Positions 7,536 through 15,590 of a stretch of 19,330 bases of DNA are shown here, piece after piece. The position numbers were made by a program, and so were the translations under genes. The stretch comes from Promethearchaeota archaeon (lineage in GTDB: Archaea > Asgardarchaeota > Lokiarchaeia > Sigynarchaeales > SOKP01), in contig JAEOTW010000035.1 of assembly GCA_016839655.1 (NCBI GenBank), positions 1-19,330 on the forward strand, in the 5' to 3' direction. Under the pieces are notes generated by a model. That model was not told the origin of the DNA, made no database searches, and saw only the letters and a program-made list of their open reading frames with translations. Every line of letters begins with the position of its first letter. Within the stretch, counting starts at the first letter, position 1.

Positions 7536-7581
7536 GAGGAGAAGACTTATGGTTGATAATGAAGATATTAAAATGCCCTAA
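7536..7581 (+). other. Ten-codon mini-ORF with a strong ribosome binding site
   Basis: GAGGAGA (7536-7542), one of the best Shine-Dalgarno sites in the window, stands six bases before ATG 7549. That ATG opens a reading frame of only ten codons (MVDNEDIKMP) ending at TAA 7579-7581. The real gene starts 32 bases later with its own GGGGTG site. It could be a leader peptide controlling the downstream gene, or the remnant of a lost gene. No amino-acid bias typical of attenuation leaders is seen. Confidence 0.35.
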
Positions 7582-7613
7582 TTAGCGATAAATAAATACG
7601 GGGTGTTATAATT

Positions 7614-8009
7614 ATGAAAAAAAATGAAAAAAAACTAATTTTTGTATATAATGCAGACTCTGGGGTAATTAATTTAGTTAAAGATTTTTGGAAAAAGATT
7701 CTCAGACCTAGTTCATATGAATGTAATTTATGTTTTCAGACTTTTGGTGCTTTTTCAATGAAGAAAGACTGGAAAACATTTATTAATAATCTTAATATAG
7801 ATACAGAATTTTTGCATCGGGATGAGTTTGAAAAGAAATACCATATAAAAAATGCAAAGTATCCTTCAGCTTATATTTTAGATAATAAACATTTAAAGCT
7901 ACTAATTGCTGAAGATGAAATGAATTCAGTTAAGTCATTAGATGAGATTGAAGTTTTAGTTTTAGAAAAACTAAATAAAATTTCGCAAGTTATGAATGCA
8001 GTAATTTAA
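7614..8009 (+). CDS. YNADSG-family small protein with CxxC, copy 1
   Basis: This 131-residue protein belongs to a small uncharacterised family, found in bacteria as well, that opens with a strand and KLIFVYNADSG (residues 7-17). A conserved Y-x-C-N-L-C pair follows (Cys37, Cys40), then FGAFSMKKDWKTFI, EFLHRDEF (65-72) and YPSAYILD (83-90). The CxxC and the alpha/beta arrangement suggest a redox or metal role with a thioredoxin-like flavour, but I know of no tested function. Some database entries call such proteins 'GTPase', and I see no P-loop. Its Shine-Dalgarno site is GGGGTG at 7600-7605. The next gene is a paralogue 139 bases downstream. Confidence 0.8.
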   Translation: MKKNEKKLIFVYNADSGVINLVKDFWKKILRPSSYECNLCFQTFGAFSMKKDWKTFINNLNIDTEFLHRDEFEKKYHIKNAKYPSAYILDNKHLKLLIAEDEMNSVKSLDEIEVLVLEKLNKISQVMNAVI

Positions 8010-8108
8010 TTTTTATTCTAATTTGATATTATTTTTCTTTATTTTGTGTGAGCTTAAGATTTATGATTTATAACCTATAAATTAAAAAAATTTAGAATTA
8101 AACTATTT

Positions 8109-8117
8109 TGTATAATA
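8109..8117 (+). promoter_or_regulatory. TATA-like box before the second YNADSG gene
   Basis: TGTATAATA lies 31 bases before ATG 8149. The second paralogue therefore probably has its own promoter with a very short leader; only a weak GGTT precedes its start. Confidence 0.35.
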
Positions 8118-8148
8118 ATAAATAAAAAATTAATTAGAGTTGGTTTAA

Positions 8149-8562
8149 ATGAGTGAAGAGGAAGGAAAAAAATTAATTTTCGTTTATAACGCGGATTCTG
8201 GAGGCTTTTTTGCAGGACTTAAAGATACACTCCATAAATCATTCCGTAAAAGCACATATCAATGTAATTTATGTGCTGTAACATTTGGTGCTTTTGGAAT
8301 GAAGAAAGATTGGAAAGAATTTGTTAACGATCTTGATGTTCCCGTAGAATTTAAGAAAAAAGATAAATTTAAATTTGAGTTCTTACATAAGGATGAATTT
8401 AAAGAAAAATATGATGTTGATGATGCAAGATTTCCTTCAGCATATCTTTTGGATAAATCTGGATTTGAATTATTTATAAATCAAGATGAAATGAATGCTG
8501 TAAAATCAATTGAGGAGTTAAAAGATTTAGTAAATCAAAAAATTGAAAAATTTGGTATATGA
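8149..8562 (+). CDS. YNADSG-family small protein with CxxC, copy 2
   Basis: The 137-residue paralogue of the preceding gene shares KLIFVYNADSG (8-18), STYQCNLC with Cys39 and Cys42, FGAFGMKKDWKEFV, EFLHKDEF (77-84), FPSAYLLD and the DEMNAVKSIEEL tail. It is closer to what I remember as the common family sequence (LHKSFRKSTYQCNLCAVTFGAFGM) than copy 1, so copy 1 may be the derived copy. It carries ten extra residues, made by a short tandem repeat: residues 67-76 (EFKKKDKFKF) repeat as 77-86 (EFLHKDEFKE). Function is unknown. It converges with the YyaL-type gene, leaving 32 bases between the stops. Confidence 0.8.
   Translation: MSEEEGKKLIFVYNADSGGFFAGLKDTLHKSFRKSTYQCNLCAVTFGAFGMKKDWKEFVNDLDVPVEFKKKDKFKFEFLHKDEFKEKYDVDDARFPSAYLLDKSGFELFINQDEMNAVKSIEELKDLVNQKIEKFGI
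8347..8406 (+). repeat. 30-base tandem duplication inside copy 2
   Basis: Two adjacent 30-base units (8347-8376 and 8377-8406) encode EFKKKDKFKF and EFLHKDEFKE. Copy 1 has one unit only (EFLHRDEFEK). The units have diverged, so the duplication is old or the first unit is under relaxed selection. Confidence 0.6.
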
Positions 8563-8594
8563 ATTTCAAACTTTGATAAAATTTTTGCTCTTCT

Positions 8595-10676
8595 TTATTT
8601 TTGTTTCCAATTTGGTTTTAAGTACTCTATAGTTTGATTAATATCATGAGTTGGAGGTTTACATGTTTTATTAATACAAACATAAGCAGTTGCCATATCA
8701 TCGAGATTATAAAAAAATTCAACAAAATTTGAAAATTCATCAATATCAGGTGTTTCTTTCTCAGTATTTCTTAATATGAATACTTTATTTGGTAAATATT
8801 CATTCTTTATTCCGTCTATTAATTCTTTTGTGTCATCATCATCAGTATTACCAGCGACTACTAAAGAATAACTTGGTCCTAATATAAAATCAATCGCAAC
8901 AAGAAATTGAGTATAAGCCAATGGATTTGCCTTTATTTTTTCAGAAAACACTCTAATTAAAATATCAGCTTTTTGTTCTAACTCATAATCTCCTGTGATA
9001 TAACTTAATCGTAATAAATTAAGAATAGCAATAGAATTTCCAGAAGGAATCGCTCCATCATATATTTCCTTTTGTTTAGTTAACAATTTTTCACTATCTT
9101 TTGCTGTGAAGTAAAAGCCGCCTATATTTGTATCCCAAAAATCTTCCATTTGTATCTTATGTAATTCAAGTGCAGTTTTTAAATAAAAAATATCAAAAGT
9201 AGCTTCATATAATTCTATTAATCCCCAAATGAAGAAAACATAATCAGTTAAAAAGCCATTAATTTCTGAAACTCCATCCTTATATCGATGTAGTAATCTA
9301 TCATTAGAGTCTCGAAGTTTCGAAAGGATAAAATTAACTGAATTCTTCGCTACTTTTAAATAATCATCTTCTTTAAAGGCAACAGCACCCTTTGCGAGAG
9401 CAGCAATAAATAACCCATTCCAATCAGTTAATATTTTATCATCTTTATGTGGATGAACTCTTTTTTCTCTTTCAGAAAATAATGCTAATCGAATTTGCTC
9501 AATAGTTTCGATATTTTTTTTATCTGGAATATTCTTTAAGTGCAAAATATTTTCTCCTGTTTTCTTTTGTGTAGATTCATCAAGATAATTACCTGAATCT
9601 TCAATATTAAAAGTTTTTATTGTTAAATCTAACTCCTTTTTCTCGAGGAGTGTTTCTAACTCTTTTTTCGACCATATATAAAATTTACCCTCTTCTCCTT
9701 CGCTATCTGCATCTTCTGCTGAATAAAATCCCCCTTCTGGAGAAATCATGTCTCTTAAAACATATTTAAATATTTCTTGAGCTGCCTTTCCAAATAATTC
9801 GTTTTTTGTGGCTTGATAAGCTTCAATATAAGCTATTGCAATTAAGGCTTGATCATAGAGCATCTTTTCAAAATGAGGAACAAGCCAGTTCGAATCAGTT
9901 GAATACCTATGGAATCCGAGTCCAATATGATCAAATATTCCTCCTTTTCTCATTTCTAACAGCGTTTTTTCCACCATTTCCAAAGCCTTATTATCTCCAG
10001 TCCGTTTCCAATATCTTAATAGAAAAATAAGATTATGTGGTGTAGGAAATTTCGGACGATTTCCAAAACCTCCGTTTACAGAATCAAATTGTATTGATAA
10101 TTGACGAAAAGCTTTTTTAATTGTGCTTTCTGTAAATTTCTCTCCTGGTGATTCTTGATCTATATTTTGTAATCTGAAAGTAATTTGATCCGCAGAATTG
10201 GTTAACTCAGTTCTTTGGTTATTCCAGAGTTCCTTAATTCGTTTAATTAAGTCAATTAATCCAATTCTCCCAAATCGAGTTTGTTTTGGGAAATATGTGC
10301 CCACAAAAAAAGGTTTTTTATCTGGTGTCATTATAATCGTAAGTGGCCAACCTCCCGAACCTGTCATCATCTGACACACAGTCATATAGATTTTATCAAT
10401 ATCTGGACGTTCTTCTCTATCCACTTTAATTGAAACAAATACTTGATTCATCAATTCGGCAACATTTTCATCTTCGAAAGATTCATGCGCCATTACATGA
10501 CACCAATGACAGGTTGAATAGCCAATTGAAAGAAAAATTGGTTTTTTCTCTTGTTTAGCCTTATTAAAAGCTTCTTCTCCCCATGGATACCAATCTACTG
10601 GATTTTTAGAGTGTTGCAATAGATATGGACTCTTTTCAGATTTTAATTTATTGAATTCTGCTTCTCTTGTTATCAT
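8595..10676 (-). CDS. Thioredoxin-domain protein of the YyaL/SPATA20 family (DUF255)
   Basis: From ATG 10676 this is a 693-residue protein of the YyaL/spermatogenesis-associated protein 20 family. Residues 8-170 form the thioredoxin-like domain with the signature [22 protein letters not shown] and the active-site pair Cys56/Cys59 in STCHWCHVM, then [16 protein letters not shown] and [12 protein letters not shown]. Residues of about 190-600 form the (alpha/alpha)6 toroid seen in sugar epimerases (e.g. [51 protein letters not shown]). Its substrate is unknown; a redox or sugar-linked role is assumed for the family. The frame opens at TTG 10706, but the likely TATA box (10712-10722) would start transcription after that codon, so ATG 10676 is preferred. 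It is divergent from the glycyl radical enzyme. Confidence 0.92.
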   Translation of the reverse strand: MITREAEFNKLKSEKSPYLLQHSKNPVDWYPWGEEAFNKAKQEKKPIFLSIGYSTCHWCHVMAHESFEDENVAELMNQVFVSIKVDREERPDIDKIYMTVCQMMTGSGGWPLTIIMTPDKKPFFVGTYFPKQTRFGRIGLIDLIKRIKELWNNQRTELTNSADQITFRLQNIDQESPGEKFTESTIKKAFRQLSIQFDSVNGGFGNRPKFPTPHNLIFLLRYWKRTGDNKALEMVEKTLLEMRKGGIFDHIGLGFHRYSTDSNWLVPHFEKMLYDQALIAIAYIEAYQATKNELFGKAAQEIFKYVLRDMISPEGGFYSAEDADSEGEEGKFYIWSKKELETLLEKKELDLTIKTFNIEDSGNYLDESTQKKTGENILHLKNIPDKKNIETIEQIRLALFSEREKRVHPHKDDKILTDWNGLFIAALAKGAVAFKEDDYLKVAKNSVNFILSKLRDSNDRLLHRYKDGVSEINGFLTDYVFFIWGLIELYEATFDIFYLKTALELHKIQMEDFWDTNIGGFYFTAKDSEKLLTKQKEIYDGAIPSGNSIAILNLLRLSYITGDYELEQKADILIRVFSEKIKANPLAYTQFLVAIDFILGPSYSLVVAGNTDDDDTKELIDGIKNEYLPNKVFILRNTEKETPDIDEFSNFVEFFYNLDDMATAYVCINKTCKPPTHDINQTIEYLKPNWKQK

Positions 10677-10711
10677 ATGGTAATTATCATTTTCATAGAA
10701 TATCAAAACGT

Positions 10712-10722
10712 TGGTTATAAGC
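10712..10722 (-). promoter_or_regulatory. TATA-like box for the YyaL-type gene
   Basis: On the minus strand AGCTTATAACC ends 36 bases before ATG 10676. A start of transcription about 25 bases downstream would fall near 10690, inside the extra N-terminal codons of the longer frame. This is the reason to prefer the ATG over TTG 10706. Confidence 0.4.
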
Positions 10723-10790
10723 TATTAATATTATTATAATTGAACTTAAGTATGAAAATCATAATCTACGACTTTATTATAAATTAGAAA

Positions 10791-10906
10791 TTAACTAAAT
10801 ATCTAACAAGATTAATATTTTGGTAAGAAGTGAAGATCTCAATTATAAAACCAATGATTAAATAAATTTTTAATCTTATTAATTATTATTTTTAACTAAT
10901 ATCTAA
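10791..10906. repeat. Pair of AT-rich direct repeats upstream of the glycyl radical enzyme
   Basis: TTAACTAAATATCTAA (10791-10806) recurs with one base missing as TTAACTAATATCTAA (10892-10906). Both lie in the 241-base (from the TTG) divergent intergenic region. They could be regulator sites, though in such AT-rich DNA chance is a serious alternative. The rest of this spacer shows a TATA-like ATTATAAAA at 10842-10850. Confidence 0.25.
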
Positions 10907-10947
10907 TAATAATAACTTATTTTTGTGATGAGGGAGTTTATAAAATT

Positions 10948-13305
10948 ATGACTGAAAGAACTCAGAAATTAATGATGAACACTCCAATAAAATCTCTACA
11001 AGTCGCTAATATTGAAATTGCTGATGATGCTAGGGCAAATCGACCTGGTATGAAGTGGACATTAGATTTAGAGAGAGCAAGACTTTTAACAGAATCTTAT
11101 AAGCAATCAGAAGGAAAACCAATGGTTTTAAGAAGAGCATTGGGATTGAGGTATATTTTAGAGAATATGACGTTATATATTAGACCTGAAGAATTAATAA
11201 TTGGGAATTTTGCATCCACACCAGATTCAGTTGTTCATTATCCTGAATTTGCTTACAAATGGGTAGAAAGAGAAACAGCAGCAGGTCAAATATATTCAGA
11301 TATGTTGAATGAACAAGAAAGAAAAGAACTTATTGAGATTGATAAATATTGGGAAAATCTATCGATACACCATTTATTTAAGAATATTATTCCTAAAGAA
11401 TTATATAATGAATTTTATGTTTTTAATTGGGAGTCTGCTACTCCAGATTTTGAAAAACTCTTTAAATTTGGTTTGAAAGGAATAATTCAAGAAGCTGAAG
11501 ACAGACTTGATAAACTTGAGAAAGAATGGTTAGAAGGAAGTAATAATGGAGAAGACTATGTTCATAAAAAACAATTTTTACAGAGTGTCATCATTACTAT
11601 TGAGGGTGTCATAAATTGGGCTAGAAGATACGCAAATCTAGCTAGAAAGGAAGCAGAAAAGATTAATAATTCTGCAAGGATAGATGAATTAGAAAAAATA
11701 GCAAAAATTTGCGAATGGGTGCCTGAAAATCCACCAAGAACATTACAAGAAGCTTTACAATTTTATTGGCTTATCCATCTCATTATTAATTTCATTGATG
11801 TACCAATGGTTGGAGATGGGATAAGGTTTGATGTTTGCTTCAACCCATTTTATGAGAATGATTTAAAAGGTGGTATAATTTCTAGAGAACAAGCTCAAGA
11901 ACTTGTTGAATGCATATTTGTAAAATCTCAAGAAACTGGTTTCTTACATCCGCCTATTTGGTCCGGTGCTGGGGGTGGGGCAATAGGATTTCAGACTATT
12001 ACAATAGGGGGAATAAATTCTGATAGTGAAGATGTCACCAACGAGATGACCTATATAGTATTAGACGCTATGAATGCTGTGAGAACCGTTACCCCTCCAT
12101 TAGCATTAAGATGGAATAACAAAATACCTAAAAAGCTAATAGAAAAAGCTATTGATGTTATAAGCACAGGAATGCCTCAACCTGCTTTTTTCAACGATAA
12201 TGTTATAATTACACGTTTAGTTAGTTTTGGTGTACCCTTAGAAGATGCTCAAAATTATTCTATAAACAACTGTATGGTTCCTACAATCCCCGGCAAAAAC
12301 TTTAATCATCGTTCTGCATGGGCTACTGCTATTCCAGTTCCGCAAGAATTAACAAAAACTCTGAAAAATATTGGAGAGACAGCTATTTCTGTCGAAGAAC
12401 TTATTAACGATTTTACTGAAAATTATAAATTCAGAATCAAAAAACTTGTTTTTCTATCTAATATAGCTGATAGCTTTTATAGAGAATATGTACCACGCCC
12501 ATTTCTGTCAGCATTACATGACGATGCGATTGAGAGAGCACAAGATGTTCGAGAATGGAATTATGACCTTGATTATAGAGATGTAGTTATTCTTGGGTTA
12601 AATAATGTAGCAGATTCATTTGCAGCAATCAAGAAGTTAGTGTTTGAAGAAAAAAAAGTCACAATGTCAGAATTGATGGATGCTTTGCGGAAAAATTGGA
12701 GAGGAAAATACAAGGAACTTAGAAAGCAGTTTATTGATGCTCCAAAATTTGGTAATGATGATGATTATGTTGATTCGATTTCTAGAAGATTGGGAAAAAT
12801 GATAATGGAGGAAACAATGAAATGCAAAACTAACTTAGGAACTTCCTGTATACCTGATGGTACTGTAGCATCTGCATTTTGGTTCTTAGGAAAAGGATGT
12901 GAGGCAACACCAGACGGAAGAAAAGCTAGAGAAACGCTCCATGATGGAAGTATATCCCCGGTAGGAGGAAGAGATAAAAAAGGACCAACAGCTGTGTTAA
13001 AATCTGTATCAAAAGTGGATCCTTTAATTAGCTGGAATCATCTTTTAAATCAAAGTTTTATGCCGCAATATTTGAAGGGACATAATGCTGAAGCATTTAC
13101 TCAATATTTAAAAACATGGGCAGATTTGGGAATCCATCATATTCAATTTAATGCCGTCGGGAAAGAAGTATTAGAAGATGCTCAACAGAATCCAGAAAAG
13201 TATTTCAATTTAATGGTTAGAGTAGCAGGATATTCCGCTTACTTTGTTGATCTTAGTAAAGATTTACAAGATTCAATAATTGCACGTACACCTCAGTGTT
13301 TCTAG
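10948..13305 (+). CDS. Glycyl radical enzyme (PFL/dehydratase superfamily), substrate unknown
   Basis: Glycyl radical enzymes use a backbone glycine radical and a thiyl radical to open or cleave small substrates anaerobically. The 785-residue length fits. The C-terminal glycine-radical loop is exact: VRVAGYSAYFVDL with Gly761. The thiyl cysteine is most likely Cys442 in the segment NYSINNCMVPTIPG. Other family marks are PENPPRTLQEALQFYW (about 259-274), GDGIRFD, TPPLALRW, and CEATPDGRKARETLHDGSISP (651-671). In the diol-dehydratase, choline-lyase and related groups the cysteine is followed by x-Glu; here it is Met-Val-Pro, so neither those nor PFL (Cys-Cys) is supported. No small BssB/BssC-like subunits are adjacent. 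Its activase follows after 24 bases. A Shine-Dalgarno AGGGAG is at 10931-10936. Similar uncharacterised enzymes are annotated as formate acetyltransferase in archaea. Confidence 0.93.
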   Translation: MTERTQKLMMNTPIKSLQVANIEIADDARANRPGMKWTLDLERARLLTESYKQSEGKPMVLRRALGLRYILENMTLYIRPEELIIGNFASTPDSVVHYPEFAYKWVERETAAGQIYSDMLNEQERKELIEIDKYWENLSIHHLFKNIIPKELYNEFYVFNWESATPDFEKLFKFGLKGIIQEAEDRLDKLEKEWLEGSNNGEDYVHKKQFLQSVIITIEGVINWARRYANLARKEAEKINNSARIDELEKIAKICEWVPENPPRTLQEALQFYWLIHLIINFIDVPMVGDGIRFDVCFNPFYENDLKGGIISREQAQELVECIFVKSQETGFLHPPIWSGAGGGAIGFQTITIGGINSDSEDVTNEMTYIVLDAMNAVRTVTPPLALRWNNKIPKKLIEKAIDVISTGMPQPAFFNDNVIITRLVSFGVPLEDAQNYSINNCMVPTIPGKNFNHRSAWATAIPVPQELTKTLKNIGETAISVEELINDFTENYKFRIKKLVFLSNIADSFYREYVPRPFLSALHDDAIERAQDVREWNYDLDYRDVVILGLNNVADSFAAIKKLVFEEKKVTMSELMDALRKNWRGKYKELRKQFIDAPKFGNDDDYVDSISRRLGKMIMEETMKCKTNLGTSCIPDGTVASAFWFLGKGCEATPDGRKARETLHDGSISPVGGRDKKGPTAVLKSVSKVDPLISWNHLLNQSFMPQYLKGHNAEAFTQYLKTWADLGIHHIQFNAVGKEVLEDAQQNPEKYFNLMVRVAGYSAYFVDLSKDLQDSIIARTPQCF

Positions 13306-13313
13306 AAATCATT

Positions 13314-13332
13314 AGGAGAGTTATAATCCTTG
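13314..13332 (+). promoter_or_regulatory. Ribosome binding site and TTG start of the activase
   Basis: AGGAGAG (13314-13320) stands nine bases before TTG 13330-13332. The N-terminus read from that TTG (MTQKEGIIFNIQRYSIHDGPGIRT) is the standard start of glycyl-radical activases. The strong site and the fit make the rare start credible. Confidence 0.7.
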
Positions 13333-14238
13333 ACACAAAAGGAAGGAATTATATTCAATATTCAAAGATATAGTATTCATGATGGCCCAGGGATAAGAAC
13401 GACAGTATTTCTTAAAGGGTGTCCGTTAAGATGTAAATGGTGTTCTAATCCTGAGTCAATTAATCCCTTTCCTGAACTTTTTTTGAGAAAAGATCGATGT
13501 GATCATTGTGAGCAGTGTATTGAAACTTGTGTTCCAAATGCTATTTTTTTTGAGGATGACCTAATTCAGATAAATAGAAGTCAATGCAATTTATGTATGA
13601 AATGCATAGAAGTATGCCCGTCAGATGTTATTCAAAGAACTGGTAAAATAGTATCTGTTCAAGAAATCATTACTGAAGTGCTGAAGGATGAGTTATTTTA
13701 TAATAATTCAGGAGGAGGAGTCACTATTTCTGGAGGAGAACCACTTTATCAATTCGAGTTTACTCTCAACTTGTTAAAAGAATTTAAAAAAAAAGTTTTA
13801 CATACAACATTAGATACTACAGGATATGCAAAAGGAGAAGATTTTGAACAAATATTGCCTTACACCGATTTAATACTCTTTGATATAAAACACTTGGACT
13901 CAGAAATACACAAAAAAGAGACCGGGATACCAAATGAAATGATCCTAGATAATTTGGAAAGAAGTTTGAAAAATAATAAAAGGATTTGGATAAGAGTCCC
14001 AGTTATTCCCAACTTTAACGATTCTATCCAATATATGGAAAAATTGGCAAAATTTTTATCCCACAAAGCAATCGAAAAAATCTCTCTATTGAATTATCAT
14101 GAATGGGGAAAACATAAATACAAATATTTGGATAGAATCTACCCCTTGGAAAATGCTGAATTTATTAGTGAAAAGATAATATTAGAATTCAAAAATATAC
14201 TCGAGACTTATGGTTTGAGAGTTACTATCGATTATTAA
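13330..14238 (+). CDS. Glycyl-radical enzyme activating enzyme (radical SAM)
   Basis: It uses S-adenosylmethionine and a [4Fe-4S] cluster to abstract hydrogen from the glycine of the enzyme encoded just upstream. The 302-residue protein has the activase opening YSIHDGPGIRTTVFLKGCPLRCKWC, with the radical-SAM cysteines Cys31, Cys35 and Cys38. An inserted ferredoxin domain carries Cys57/60/63/67 and Cys86/89/92/96. The SAM-binding stretch GGGVTISGGEP lies at about 128-138 and the barrel continues with LDTTGYAKGEDF, LILFDIKHLD and RVPVIPNFND. The two extra clusters put it with activases of the glycerol-dehydratase, hydroxyphenylacetate-decarboxylase and benzylsuccinate type rather than the short PFL type. 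It is in one operon with the enzyme and is followed by a 10-T run. Confidence 0.94.
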   Translation: MTQKEGIIFNIQRYSIHDGPGIRTTVFLKGCPLRCKWCSNPESINPFPELFLRKDRCDHCEQCIETCVPNAIFFEDDLIQINRSQCNLCMKCIEVCPSDVIQRTGKIVSVQEIITEVLKDELFYNNSGGGVTISGGEPLYQFEFTLNLLKEFKKKVLHTTLDTTGYAKGEDFEQILPYTDLILFDIKHLDSEIHKKETGIPNEMILDNLERSLKNNKRIWIRVPVIPNFNDSIQYMEKLAKFLSHKAIEKISLLNYHEWGKHKYKYLDRIYPLENAEFISEKIILEFKNILETYGLRVTIDY

Positions 14239-14244
14239 TTAAAA

Positions 14245-14254
14245 TTTTTTTTTT
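14245..14254 (+). terminator. T-run ending the glycyl radical operon
   Basis: Ten consecutive T begin six bases after the activase stop. A long T-tract right after a stop is a typical archaeal terminator. Confidence 0.55.
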
Positions 14255-14280
14255 CTATAAAACCTTAATAAAAATAGAGT

Positions 14281-14288
14281 AAAAAAAA
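14281..14288 (-). terminator. T-run ending the peroxiredoxin gene
   Basis: Eight A on the plus strand read as eight T immediately after the peroxiredoxin stop on the minus strand. With the T-run at 14245-14254 it ends two converging transcripts. Confidence 0.5.
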
Positions 14289-14774
14289 TTATTTAGATAA
14301 ATCTTTTAAAACACTTTCTACATCTTCAGGATGTCCTTTCACTGAAACTTTAGGCCAGATATGTGCTATATTTCCTTCTGGATCAATAAGAAATGTACTT
14401 CGAATGACACCCATATACTCTTTTCCCCTAAATTTTTTCTTTCCCCATTTTCCATATTCTTTGATTACTTTTTTATCGACATCACTTAATAGTATAACTT
14501 TTAAATTCTTTTTTTCGATAAATTTCGCATGAGATTCTGGAGAATCTGGACTAATTCCAATAACCACAGTATCTAATTTTTGTAATGCAGGTAAAATTCC
14601 TGTAAATCCAATAGCTTCAGTAGTACACGCTGGTGAGTTGTCTTTCGGGTAGAAATAAAGAATTACGTATTTCCCTTTAAAATCATTCAAGTTTACATCT
14701 TTATTATCTTTATTAGGAAGAGAAAATTCAGGGGCTTTACTGCCAATTTTTAATTCTAAAAGTTGTTCTGACAT
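14289..14774 (-). CDS. bcp: Peroxiredoxin of the Bcp/PrxQ group, single-cysteine form
   Basis: It reduces hydrogen peroxide or organic peroxides in the cytosol. From ATG 14774 it has 161 residues, the normal length. The motif YFYPKDNSPACTTEAIGF has the peroxidatic cysteine at residue 50 in the P-x3-S-x2-C form, and the supporting arginine occurs in VIRSTFLIDPEGNI. Most PrxQ/Bcp proteins have a resolving cysteine five residues after the first; here that position is Ile, and no other cysteine exists in the protein. Recycling must therefore use an external thiol. The frame opens at TTG 14786, adding MNNK, but the ATG is the more natural start. It is convergent with the glycyl radical operon, so shared regulation is not implied. 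Confidence 0.9.
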   Translation of the reverse strand: MSEQLLELKIGSKAPEFSLPNKDNKDVNLNDFKGKYVILYFYPKDNSPACTTEAIGFTGILPALQKLDTVVIGISPDSPESHAKFIEKKNLKVILLSDVDKKVIKEYGKWGKKKFRGKEYMGVIRSTFLIDPEGNIAHIWPKVSVKGHPEDVESVLKDLSK

Positions 14775-14981
14775 TTTATTATTCAATTTGTTTAATTTTG
14801 TTAAAATGGTTTGCTAATATTACATATTTCATAAGTTTACTTGAGATTATGAATATTAATATTATGATCTATTAATTTAAAGAAAAAAGAACTTAAAAAA
14901 AGAATATTTAAACTGGATTCTGTTAATAAAATATAAAAAAAATAGATATCGAAAGTTTTTGCTTATTGAAATGCTTGCTTC

Positions 14982-15536
14982 TCAAATTTTTTTACCACAA
15001 ACATGACAATATTCCATGCCAATCAAAAGAAGTGTGTTACATCTGGGGCAATGGAACAGCTCATCTTCTTTAGAATCTTCAAATTCTTCAAATTCCTCAT
15101 ATGCTTTTCTATATTCAGGATCTTTTATTACTATTGTTCCATCAATTTTTATTTCAATATAATTGGTAATTCTATCAAATTTTTTCATACTGAATATTAT
15201 ATGACTTACTAGAAGTATTAAGACAATCGAACCAGAAATTATAGAAACAACCATAGCAAATACGATAAGAATTGGTTCTACATCAGGATTATACATATCC
15301 CAAACAAACAAAAAGAATATCGAAATTATGAATATACAAAAGAAAGTGTTTTTTAATTTGAGATATTTCTTTATTCTTTCATACTTCATTAATTCTTCTT
15401 TACAATCATCACATATAGGAATTTTGAGGTAAACTGTTTTGAATCTTCGTGCCATAATGGAGCTAGCATAAATGAATTCTTCAAGTTGAAGACCTTCTTT
15501 TTTACATTTTATGCATTTATTTGGAAACGTTATCAT
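14982..15536 (-). CDS. Membrane protein with two zinc-ribbon-like cysteine modules, unknown function
   Basis: The 184-residue protein has paired cysteines at both ends: Cys8/Cys11 with Cys42/Cys45 (CIKC and CDDC), and Cys163/Cys166 with Cys177/Cys180 (CPRC and CHVC, a typical zinc ribbon). Between them are two hydrophobic segments, about 63-80 and 88-115, that would form a transmembrane hairpin and put both metal sites on the same side of the membrane, probably the cytoplasm. An acidic stretch (EEFEEFEDSKEDE) precedes the C-terminal ribbon. I recognise no named family; proteins of this plan are common in Asgard and other archaea and are untested. It stands alone, 54 bases upstream of the aldolase-Fae stop side and on the same strand, so read-through is possible. 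Confidence 0.75.
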   Translation of the reverse strand: MITFPNKCIKCKKEGLQLEEFIYASSIMARRFKTVYLKIPICDDCKEELMKYERIKKYLKLKNTFFCIFIISIFFLFVWDMYNPDVEPILIVFAMVVSIISGSIVLILLVSHIIFSMKKFDRITNYIEIKIDGTIVIKDPEYRKAYEEFEEFEDSKEDELFHCPRCNTLLLIGMEYCHVCGKKI

Positions 15537-15590
15537 AAAGGTTCTTTTAGTTCACTCCAATTTCTAAATTTTATTTATTTATTATCATAA

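Noticed and set aside
10948..13305. Pyruvate formate-lyase (pflB)
   Set aside because: There is no Cys-Cys active-site pair, and the activase is the long type with two extra clusters.
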